DNA from: JBKDZR01 sp047971485
GTDB taxonomy: Bacteria; Pseudomonadota; Alphaproteobacteria; Rhodobacterales; Rhodobacteraceae
Length of the DNA: 17,190 bases
NCBI GenBank assembly: GCA_047971485.1
Contig: JBKDZR010000024.1
Coordinates: 1-17,190, forward strand
Direction: 5' to 3'
Of this stretch, positions 5,549 to 12,920 are shown one piece after another. Made by a program: the position numbers and the translations under genes. Position 1 is the stretch's first letter; each line of letters starts with the position of its first letter. The notes below the pieces were generated by a model that searched no databases, had not been told where the DNA came from, and worked only from the letters and a program-made list of their open reading frames with translations.

Positions 5549-7428
5549 GTGCGCCCGAACAGCCGTTCGATATCACTGAGGCGCAGTTCCACATAGGTGG
5601 GGCGGCCGTGGTTGCACTGGCCGGAATGGGGGGTGGCCTCCATCTCGCGCAGCAGGGCGTTCATTTCCTCGGCGGGCATGCGCCGCCCGGAGCGCACCGA
5701 GCCATGGCAGGCCATGCGCGACATCACCGCATCCAGGCGCCCCCGCAGTACGCCGCCCTCTTCGCCATCCTCCAGCGCATCCGCGATATCGCGCAACAGG
5801 CGTTGGCAATCGGGGGTGCCCAGCATCGCCGGGGTTTCACGCACCGCCACCGTGCCAGGGCCGAACGGTTCAATCGACAGGCCCAGCCGGGCCAGATCCT
5901 CGGCGGCATCAAGCACAAGCTGCGCCCCCTGGCCCAGTTCCACGATATCGGGGATCAGCAGGGCCTGGGCCGTCACCCCGTTTTCCGCCATCTGGGCCTT
6001 GAGGCGTTCATAGACCAGACGCTCATGGGCGGCATGTTGATCAACGATGACGATGCCATCCTCGGTCTGGGCGATGATGTAGGTCTCGTGGATCTGCGCG
6101 CGGGCGGCCCCCAGCGGGCGGGCCTCGGCCTCGGGATCCACCACCGGGGTCTCAACCCGGGCCGAGGGGGCCAGAATATCCAGGCCCGGCGCCTCGGCGA
6201 ATCCTGGCTGGGCCATGGGCTGCTGCATCGCATAGCCCGCATTTCGGGCTGAAGCCGAGGGGCGCGACAGTGGCATTTGATGGGGCATCTGATAGACGGG
6301 CGCAGCCGGGCGCATCTCAGGCTGTGGTTCGGGGCGAAAGGCCCCCAGCGTCGCCGCGCTGATGGTGGTGGCCGCGCGGTTGCCGTGTTCAGCCAGCGCA
6401 TGGCGCAGAGCCGAGACGATCAGCCCCCGCACCAGTCCGGGATCGCGAAACCGCACCTCGGCCTTGGCCGGATGCACGTTCACATCCACACGCCGGGGCG
6501 GACAGTCGATGAACAGCACCGCCGCCGGGTGACGATCCCGAGGCAGCAGATCGTTATAAGCCGCCCGCAGCGCCCCGGTCAGGGATTTGTCGCGCACGGG
6601 CCGACCATTGACGAAGACATATTGCGATACGGCCGCGCCACGCGAATAGGTGGGCAGGGCCGCATAGCCGGTCAGGCGATGGTCTTCGCGGGTGGCGTCG
6701 ATGGCCAGGGAATTGTCGGTGAATTCACGCCCCAGGATTGCCGTCAGCCGGCGCTGCAACCCATCGAAGAGATCGCCCTGTTCGGGGTCCAGGCGCAGCA
6801 GCACACGGCCTGTGCCCCCCCCGGACAGATCGGTCAGGGTAAAGCCGATGGAGGGTTCGGCCATGGCCAGTCGACGCACCACATCGGCGATGGCCTGGGC
6901 CTCGGCACGATCGCTGCGCAGGAATTTCAGCCGCGCTGGCGTGGCATGGAAAAGATCGCGCAGATCGACCCGCGTTCCTTGCGCGCCGGCGGCAGGCACC
7001 GGCCCTTCCTGACGACCACCATCAACCAGAATCTCGGCCCCTTCCTGCCCCGCCACGCGGCTGGTGATCCGAAGCCGCCCAACAGCCCCCAGCGAGGGCA
7101 ATGCCTCGCCCCGGAAACCGAAGCTGTGAATATTCAGCAGGTCCGAGCCGTCAATCTTCGACGTCGCATGGCGCGTCACGGCCAGGGGCAGATCATCCGC
7201 CGTCATGCCATGGCCATCATCGGTCACCCGGATCAGGGTGCGCCCGCCATCGGCATAGGCCACCTCGATCCGCCGCGCGCCGGCATCAATGGCATTTTCC
7301 ACCAGCTCCTTGACCGCCGAGGCTGGCCGTTCCACCACCTCACCGGCCGCGATACGGTTGATCGCCACCTCATCCAGGCGGGCAATTTTGGGCAGAACTG
7401 TGGATATATTGCGGTCTTGGGCGTTCAT
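5545..7428 (-). CDS. mutL: DNA mismatch repair protein MutL, endonuclease type
   Basis: This 627-residue protein couples mismatch recognition by MutS to strand incision. The N-terminal GHKL ATPase shows IAAGEVVERPASAV (27-40), ELVENAIDAGA (41-51; E41 and N45 match E. coli E29 and N33), DDGHGM (70-75), RHATSK and GFRGEAL (104-110). A proline-rich linker (about 345-430) leads to the dimerisation domain. That domain contains DQHAAHERLVYE (463-474), which fits the metal-dependent endonuclease motif DQHA-x2-E-x4-E, supported by ACHGSVRSG and QCNHGRPT near the end. Such MutLs occur in organisms without MutH, which fits alphaproteobacteria. Only a weak AGGG precedes the ATG. It starts 33 bp after the M16 gene and overlaps rmuC by 4 bp. 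Confidence 0.96.
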   Translation of the reverse strand: MNAQDRNISTVLPKIARLDEVAINRIAAGEVVERPASAVKELVENAIDAGARRIEVAYADGGRTLIRVTDDGHGMTADDLPLAVTRHATSKIDGSDLLNIHSFGFRGEALPSLGAVGRLRITSRVAGQEGAEILVDGGRQEGPVPAAGAQGTRVDLRDLFHATPARLKFLRSDRAEAQAIADVVRRLAMAEPSIGFTLTDLSGGGTGRVLLRLDPEQGDLFDGLQRRLTAILGREFTDNSLAIDATREDHRLTGYAALPTYSRGAAVSQYVFVNGRPVRDKSLTGALRAAYNDLLPRDRHPAAVLFIDCPPRRVDVNVHPAKAEVRFRDPGLVRGLIVSALRHALAEHGNRAATTISAATLGAFRPEPQPEMRPAAPVYQMPHQMPLSRPSASARNAGYAMQQPMAQPGFAEAPGLDILAPSARVETPVVDPEAEARPLGAARAQIHETYIIAQTEDGIVIVDQHAAHERLVYERLKAQMAENGVTAQALLIPDIVELGQGAQLVLDAAEDLARLGLSIEPFGPGTVAVRETPAMLGTPDCQRLLRDIADALEDGEEGGVLRGRLDAVMSRMACHGSVRSGRRMPAEEMNALLREMEATPHSGQCNHGRPTYVELRLSDIERLFGRT

Positions 7429-7461
7429 ACCGCAATCCCTAGCATGCCCGCGTGCGATTCA

Positions 7462-8811
7462 CTAGGGGCTTCCGTCCTGATCGCCCACCCCGTCCGGCTG
7501 ACCAACCACGACGAAAGTCAAGGCATCCGGCCGCAACATATCGGCCGCCACACGTTTGACATCAACCAGGGTCACCGCCTCGATCCGGGCGTTGCGCGTG
7601 GCGATATAATCCGCCCCCAACCCGATCATCTGCATCCCCGCCAAAATATTGGCGATGGCCACGTTGCCATCAAAGCGCAGTGGATAGGCGCCGGTCAGAT
7701 AGGTCTTGGCCTGGGCCAGTTCCGCCTCGGTAGGGCCCTCTTCGGCCAGCTGGACCCAGACATCGCGGACCACAGCAAGGGTCTCGGCCACGCGCGCATT
7801 CACCGTCGAGGTGCCGCCGACGTAAAGATCCGCCAGATCCTTGCCAATCAGATAAGCCCCGATGCCATAGGTCAGGCCGCGATTCACCCGCACCTCGCGG
7901 GTCAGCCGCGATTCGAACCCCGATCCCCCCAGGATCTGGTTCAGGACAAAAGCGACGAAATAGTCCGGATCCTCACGATTGATCCCCGGCTGACCGAACT
8001 GGATCACCGATTGCGGCGTCTCGAACGGCACCACCGTGATCCCGCCATCGAAAACCGGCGTCACCCGCCCCGACAGGGGACGCCCGGTGGCGGGGATGCC
8101 ATCCAGAATGATGTCGATCAGCGCGGCCAGATCAGGGCCCGAAATCGCCCCGGCCGCCGCGATATGAACCCGATCGGCCGCGATGGCCCCGCGAAACGCC
8201 GATTGGATATCCTCACGCGTCAGAGCCGCGACACTGTCCAGTGTCCCATTGCCGGGCCGGGCATAGGGATGATCGCCATAGACCTGTTGGGCGAAGGTCT
8301 CAGCCGCGATCGTGCCGGGATCCTCGGCATCCGATCTCAGGCCGGCCAGCACCTGTTCCCGGACCCGGTCCAGCGCCACCGGATCAAAGCGCGGATCGGT
8401 CAGCGCCAGATGCAGCAACCCGGCCACCTCGGCCGTCGTATCACTGAGGAACCGGGCCGAGACCGACAGGTCATCCTCGTGGGCCGAAAAGCGGATGGTG
8501 GCGGCCAGATCGTCACGGGCATCGGCAAAACCCTGGGCATCCATGTCCCCCGCGCCTTCCTCAAGCAGCCCGGTCATCAGGGTCACCGCGCCGAGGGCCT
8601 CAGGCAGATCCAGCGCAGTCCCGCCACGGAACCGGATCTCCAACGCGACAAAGGGCAGCTGATCATCCTGCGACAGCCAGACCTCATGACCGGCGGGGGT
8701 CCGGATTTCCTGAACCGCCACCTCGGCCCGGGCGGACAAGGCCATGGACAGGGGCACGATCAGGGCCAGCACACCAAGCAAAAGGCCCGGCAAGGATGGC
8801 GACGTTCTCAT
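7462..8811 (-). CDS. M16 family peptidase-like protein, probably non-catalytic partner
   Basis: This 449-residue exported protein has an N-terminal signal peptide (hydrophobic core at about 9-25, likely cut after SARA, residue 29) and two M16 domains. The zinc motif HxxEH is absent: the matching stretch is MTGLLEEGAG (79-88), with Gly and Glu where the two histidines belong. The C-terminal half retains the NRGLTYGIGA segment, which supplies the Arg/Tyr pair that contacts substrate in two-subunit M16 enzymes. It overlaps the upstream M16 gene by 4 bp (ATGA). The family is known to work as heterodimers of one zinc subunit and one R/Y subunit, so this is probably the accessory half of a periplasmic protease. 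The substrate is unknown. Confidence 0.92.
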   Translation of the reverse strand: MRTSPSLPGLLLGVLALIVPLSMALSARAEVAVQEIRTPAGHEVWLSQDDQLPFVALEIRFRGGTALDLPEALGAVTLMTGLLEEGAGDMDAQGFADARDDLAATIRFSAHEDDLSVSARFLSDTTAEVAGLLHLALTDPRFDPVALDRVREQVLAGLRSDAEDPGTIAAETFAQQVYGDHPYARPGNGTLDSVAALTREDIQSAFRGAIAADRVHIAAAGAISGPDLAALIDIILDGIPATGRPLSGRVTPVFDGGITVVPFETPQSVIQFGQPGINREDPDYFVAFVLNQILGGSGFESRLTREVRVNRGLTYGIGAYLIGKDLADLYVGGTSTVNARVAETLAVVRDVWVQLAEEGPTEAELAQAKTYLTGAYPLRFDGNVAIANILAGMQMIGLGADYIATRNARIEAVTLVDVKRVAADMLRPDALTFVVVGQPDGVGDQDGSP

Positions 8812-10157
8812 TGACTGACCTCATCCTGCGGCGCCTGCGGGGCAGACACATAGCCCGTCACCGCCTTGCGCCGATCAAATACCTGACGGGCCGCTGCCAT
8901 GATCTGATCTGCGGTGGTCGCCTGCACGATCCCGGGCCAAGCCTGCACATCGGCCACCGTCAACCCGGCGGTCAGTGCCCGGCCATAGCGTTGCGCGATG
9001 CGTTGCACATTGTCATCGGCATAGATCGCCTCGGCCGCGTATTGCCGCTTCAGGCGGTCCAGTCGCGCGGCGTCAATTCCTTCGTCCAGAAACTGCGCCA
9101 AGGCCCCATCCAACGCCGCCTCGGCGGCTTCAAGCGTTACGCCCGGGACAGGGGCCAGCGTCAGTTCAAAGGTCGTCCGATCCAGCGACACCCCTCCATA
9201 GCTGGCGAAAACATAGATCGCCACCGGATCGTCGAATTGCAGCTTGCGCGCCAGATAAGAGGTGGTGGGGCTGCCCCCCAGATAGCTGGCCAGCAGATCC
9301 AGCGCCGCAGCCACCTGCTGGGCCCCGCTGTCGCGTTCCGGCGCCAGATAGCTGCGGGTCACATAGGGCTGGCCGATACGGGGATCGGTAAAGACCAGCC
9401 GCCGCTCGGCCAGTTGCGGGGGCTCGGACACCCGAGCCCGGGGCCGCAGGTCAGGATTGGGCGGGATCGGCCCGTAATGGGTTTCGGCCAGGCGACGCAC
9501 CGCATCGGGGGTGACATCGCCGGCAACGATCAGGATCGCATCATTGGGCACGTAATGGGCCCGATAAAAGGCCAGCGCCTTGTCACGGGTCAGCGCCGCC
9601 AGTTCCTGCGGCCAGCCGATAATCGGGCGGCCATAGGGATGGTTCAGATACTGGGCCGCCATCTGCTGTTCACGAAAAAGCGCGCCGGGATTGCTGGCAA
9701 TCCGCTGGTTGCGTTCCTCCAGCACCACATTCAGTTCCGGGCCCGTCACCTCCGGGGTCAGGCGCAGGCCGGTCATGCGATCGGCCTCCATCTCCATCAT
9801 CTGGTCCAGACGGTCAGCAGCAACGCGCTGAAAATAGGCCGTATAATCCCACGAGGTAAAGGCATTGTCCGCGCCCCCGTTCTCGGCGACCACACGGCTG
9901 AATTCGCCCGGCGCCCGTTTGGCCGTTCCCTTGAACATCAGATGTTCCAGAAGATGCGCCACACCCGACAGACCCGGCGCTTCATCCGCAGCCCCGATAT
10001 TGTACCAGACGGCATGGACGACGGCCGGGCTGCGGTGATCCTCAATGACCACCACCTTCATGCCGTTGTCCAGGGTGAACTCGGTCACCTCTTCGGCCAG
10101 GACAAGCCGGGCGGGCAAAAGAACGAGCGCAAGGACAAGCCAGCCAACACGACCCAT
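8808..10157 (-). CDS. M16 family zinc metallopeptidase, catalytic subunit
   Basis: This 449-residue protein carries a signal peptide (about 1-21, cut near LVLA-EEV), placing it in the periplasm. The inverted zinc motif HLLEH (68-72) is followed by LMFKGT, and the third ligand is probably E148 in VVLEERNQR, 75 residues on, as expected for M16A/B enzymes (pitrilysin/mitochondrial processing peptidase superfamily). Two repeated M16 domains fill the rest. AAGGGGA lies about 7 nt before the ATG. It precedes, and overlaps by 4 bp, a paralogue of the same length lacking the motif; the two probably assemble. The genes upstream encode a BamF-like lipoprotein and signal peptidase II, a context suggesting envelope protein processing, although the substrate is not known. 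Confidence 0.95.
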   Translation of the reverse strand: MGRVGWLVLALVLLPARLVLAEEVTEFTLDNGMKVVVIEDHRSPAVVHAVWYNIGAADEAPGLSGVAHLLEHLMFKGTAKRAPGEFSRVVAENGGADNAFTSWDYTAYFQRVAADRLDQMMEMEADRMTGLRLTPEVTGPELNVVLEERNQRIASNPGALFREQQMAAQYLNHPYGRPIIGWPQELAALTRDKALAFYRAHYVPNDAILIVAGDVTPDAVRRLAETHYGPIPPNPDLRPRARVSEPPQLAERRLVFTDPRIGQPYVTRSYLAPERDSGAQQVAAALDLLASYLGGSPTTSYLARKLQFDDPVAIYVFASYGGVSLDRTTFELTLAPVPGVTLEAAEAALDGALAQFLDEGIDAARLDRLKRQYAAEAIYADDNVQRIAQRYGRALTAGLTVADVQAWPGIVQATTADQIMAAARQVFDRRKAVTGYVSAPQAPQDEVSQ

Positions 10158-10218
10158 AGACGATCCCCTTCAAGGTTCGGCCGATAGCACCCCAAGCCTT
10201 GCCCGGGTGCAACCCACC

Positions 10219-10794
10219 TTACCGTGATGTCAGCGGCCCGAGATCCTGAGTCAGGCTTTCCTCAGGCGGGGCGGCAGGCGTCGGACGCCCGGCCGCACGA
10301 TGGCGATCCAGTTCTTCATATTGATCGAGGCTTTGGCGCTGATAGGCATCGTAATAGCGGTTCACGTTGAACACGCGTTCCAGGAACCGGCCATTGTTGC
10401 GCTGGCGCCATTCCGCATCCTCGGCGGCCAAGGTGCTGCGAATGGCCGGATCGCGGCCCAGGCGCGAGGCATGGTTCACCAACCCGGCATCGCCCCCCGG
10501 CACCGTCCCGGTCGGCGTGACACGCGACGGATTGCCGCCAAGCGCCGCCACCGCATCGCCCAGCGGCGTCGCATCGGCCCGATTGGCAACCCCGGGACTG
10601 GGCGGCGGCAGGGCACCGGCCTGGGGCGGCGCCTGCAAGGGCTTGGCCGGCACAATCAGGAATTCGTTGGGACCGGTCGCATTGTCGCGGAAAGTCATCA
10701 GATTGGGATCTCCGCCACAGGCGGACAGCCCCAGCCCGACGGCAAGGAGAACAAGGTACGGCAGGGCCGCACGAAGGGATCGGCGTTGCATCAT
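10219..10794 (-). CDS. DUF3035 lipoprotein, BamF-like
   Basis: This 191-residue protein has a type II signal peptide with lipobox LSAC and lipidated C26. After a short linker it carries GPNEFLIVPAKPLQAPP (41-57), the short motif that DUF3035 proteins share with BamC. In alphaproteobacteria such proteins have been described as BamF, a lipoprotein of the beta-barrel assembly (BAM) complex at the outer membrane. The centre is Gly/Pro-rich and likely disordered. The tail (RDPAIRSTLAAEDAEWRQRN and RVFNVNRYYDAYQRQ) is helical and predicted to be the conserved C-terminal part. GAGG lies 7 nt before the first of two tandem ATGs. It follows lspA by 34 bp, so the enzyme that matures lipoproteins and one of its substrates are adjacent. 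BAM membership is inferred from family knowledge. Confidence 0.8.
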   Translation of the reverse strand: MMQRRSLRAALPYLVLLAVGLGLSACGGDPNLMTFRDNATGPNEFLIVPAKPLQAPPQAGALPPPSPGVANRADATPLGDAVAALGGNPSRVTPTGTVPGGDAGLVNHASRLGRDPAIRSTLAAEDAEWRQRNNGRFLERVFNVNRYYDAYQRQSLDQYEELDRHRAAGRPTPAAPPEESLTQDLGPLTSR

Positions 10795-10828
10795 CTTGCG
10801 CCCTCTCTACCCCATCGGTGGGCCCACG

Positions 10829-11302
10829 TCACGGGGTCTTCTGGGGGCTGGCCCAAAGGACCAACCCCAGGGCCCCGGCGAAAACCGCGACATCGGCCAG
10901 ATTGAAGACAAAGGGGTTTGCAATGCCGCAGCAGGACATGTTCAGGAAGTCGGCCACCGCGCCATGGATCAGCCGGTCCAGCGCGTTGGACAGCGCCCCT
11001 CCGGCCAGCAATCCCGCCGCCACCGCCACCCGGCCGCGCCCGTCGCGCAGTGCCAGCCGCGCCACCCACAGGCTGACCCCCACCGCCAGGGCAATCAGCA
11101 ACCAACGCATGATCCCGGGCATCCCGTCCAGCAGGCCAAAGTTGATACCCTCGTTCCAGCCCATGCGGAACCGCAGGAAAGGCGGCCAGACATCCAGCGC
11201 CAGCCGCGACCGCAGATCGAGCAGGTGGATGACACCCCACTTTGACCCCTGATCGACCAAAATGGCGGCCAATGTCGTGGCCAGAAGGACCCGCCCCGCC
11301 AT
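10829..11302 (-). CDS. lspA: Lipoprotein signal peptidase (signal peptidase II)
   Basis: This 157-residue inner-membrane aspartyl protease removes signal peptides from diacylglyceryl-modified prolipoproteins. Four hydrophobic segments are visible (about 3-17, 63-82, 91-108, 129-150). The conserved blocks are DQGSKWGV (17-24), NEGINFGLL (50-58), LSNALDRLIHGAVADFL (104-120) and FVFNLADVAVF (131-141). D118 and D137 form the catalytic pair with the 19-residue spacing seen in the P. aeruginosa enzyme (D124/D143). It begins 3 bp after the purH stop, so it is almost certainly co-transcribed with purH and may depend on coupled translation; no strong Shine-Dalgarno sequence is visible. Confidence 0.95.
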   Translation of the reverse strand: MAGRVLLATTLAAILVDQGSKWGVIHLLDLRSRLALDVWPPFLRFRMGWNEGINFGLLDGMPGIMRWLLIALAVGVSLWVARLALRDGRGRVAVAAGLLAGGALSNALDRLIHGAVADFLNMSCCGIANPFVFNLADVAVFAGALGLVLWASPQKTP

Positions 11303-11305
11303 GGA

Positions 11306-12895
11306 TCAGTGCCGGAAATGGCGCATGCCGGTAAAGACCATGGCCAACCCGCGCTCATCCGCGGCGGCGATGACCTCATCGTCGCGCATGGAACCGCCGG
11401 GCTGGATGATCGCCGTGGCGCCGGCCTCGGCGGCGGTGATCAGCCCGTCGGCAAACGGGAAGAACGCATCCGAGGCCACGACCGAGCCCCGGGTCAGCGG
11501 CGCGCCGATGCCCAGCACCTCGGCCATGTCCTCGGCCTTGCGCGCGGCAATGCGGGTGCTGTCCACGCGGCTCATCTGACCGGCCCCGACCCCCACGGTC
11601 GCGCCATCCTGGACATAGACAATGGCGTTGGACTTGACATGCTTGGCCACTTTCCAGGCAAACAGCATATCGGCCAGTTCCCGCGCATCGGGCTGACGTT
11701 TCGTCACCACCCGCAGAGTGGACGGATCCAGCCGGCCATTGTCGCGATCCTGCATCAGGAACCCGCCCGAGACCTGTTTCACCACCCGCCCCACAGCCGC
11801 CGGATCGGGCAAGCCACCGGTGACCAGCAGACGCAGGTTCTTTTTGGCGGCAAAGATGGCGCGGGCGGCCTCATCGGCCTCGGGGGCGATGACCACCTCG
11901 GTGAAGATGCCGGAAATCGCCTCGGCGGTCGGGCCATCCAGCAGCCCGTTCAGTGCCACGATCCCGCCAAAGGCCGAGGTCCGGTCGCAATCGAAGGCGC
12001 GTTCATAGGCCTCCAGCAGGTTTTTCCCACGGGCGACGCCACACGGGTTAGCATGCTTGATGATCGCCACAGCCGGGCCCTCGGCCGGGTCGAATTCCGC
12101 GACCAGCTCAAAGGCGGCATCGGTGTCGTTGATGTTGTTGTAGCTCAGCTCCTTGCCCTGCAACTGACGGGCGCTGGCCACGCCGGGACGGTTCGAGCCA
12201 TCGACATAGAAGGCCGCCCCCTGATGAGGGTTTTCGCCATAGCGCAGGGTCTGGGCCAGATGCCCGGCCACGGCACGGCGACGCGGCGCGGCCATGTCCA
12301 GCGCCCCGGCCATCCAGTTGGACACCGCCGCGTCATATGCCGCCGTGCGCGCATAGGCCGTCTGGGCCACGCGCTGGCGGCAGGCCAGGCCGGTCTCGCC
12401 GCCCTGCCCGTCCAGTTCGGCCAACAAGGCCGAGTAATCCTCGGGATCGGTGATCACGGCCACATGGGCATGGTTCTTGGCCGCCGCGCGAATCATCGCC
12501 GGGCCGCCAATGTCGATATTCTCGACGCACTCCTCATAGCCGGCCCCGGCAGCCACCGTGGCCTCGAACGGATAGAGATTGACCACCAGCAGGTCGATCG
12601 GCTCAATCCCGTGGCCCTCCATCGCCTGAACATGATCGGGGTGGTCGCGCAGCGCCAGCAACCCGCCGTGCACACGCGGATGCAGCGTCTTGACCCGGCC
12701 ATCCATCATCTCGGGGAAACCGGTGATCTCGGCCACGTCGGTCACCTCCAGCCCGGCCGCGCGCAACGCCCGCGCCGTCCCGCCAGTGGACAACAGCCGC
12801 ACACCCCGCGCCACCAGCGCCTGGGCCAGGCCTTCGAGACCGGTCTTGTCGGAAACGGAAATCAGGGCGGTGCGAAGCGGCGCGCGGTCGGTCAT
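11306..12895 (-). CDS. purH: Bifunctional AICAR transformylase / IMP cyclohydrolase
   Basis: This 529-residue enzyme performs the last two steps of de novo IMP synthesis: formylation of AICAR with 10-formyl-THF, then ring closure. The N-terminal cyclohydrolase (MGS-like) domain shows ISVSDKTG (12-19), LLSTGGTA (34-41), KTLHPRVHGGLLA (69-81) and VVNLYPF. The C-terminal transformylase domain contains LRYGENPHQGA, the KHANPCGVA motif with the catalytic pair K280/H281, and SDAFFPFADG near the end. The ATG at 12895 gives the usual family start and length. An open frame extends upstream to 12988 but overlaps the heparinase gene and is rejected. The ribosome site is weak (GGGGGA). It starts 25 bp after the heparinase-like gene. 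No purine riboswitch is visible ahead of it. Confidence 0.96.
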   Translation of the reverse strand: MTDRAPLRTALISVSDKTGLEGLAQALVARGVRLLSTGGTARALRAAGLEVTDVAEITGFPEMMDGRVKTLHPRVHGGLLALRDHPDHVQAMEGHGIEPIDLLVVNLYPFEATVAAGAGYEECVENIDIGGPAMIRAAAKNHAHVAVITDPEDYSALLAELDGQGGETGLACRQRVAQTAYARTAAYDAAVSNWMAGALDMAAPRRRAVAGHLAQTLRYGENPHQGAAFYVDGSNRPGVASARQLQGKELSYNNINDTDAAFELVAEFDPAEGPAVAIIKHANPCGVARGKNLLEAYERAFDCDRTSAFGGIVALNGLLDGPTAEAISGIFTEVVIAPEADEAARAIFAAKKNLRLLVTGGLPDPAAVGRVVKQVSGGFLMQDRDNGRLDPSTLRVVTKRQPDARELADMLFAWKVAKHVKSNAIVYVQDGATVGVGAGQMSRVDSTRIAARKAEDMAEVLGIGAPLTRGSVVASDAFFPFADGLITAAEAGATAIIQPGGSMRDDEVIAAADERGLAMVFTGMRHFRH

Positions 12896-12920
12896 CTGGG
12901 TCCCCCGGGGGTTGCGATCG

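Noticed and set aside
6277..8814. An 845-codon open frame on the plus strand opposite mutL and the inactive M16 gene
   Set aside because: It is antisense to two well-supported genes, has low-complexity composition rich in Gly, His, Arg and Gln, shows no family motif, and reflects the third-position GC bias of the real genes.
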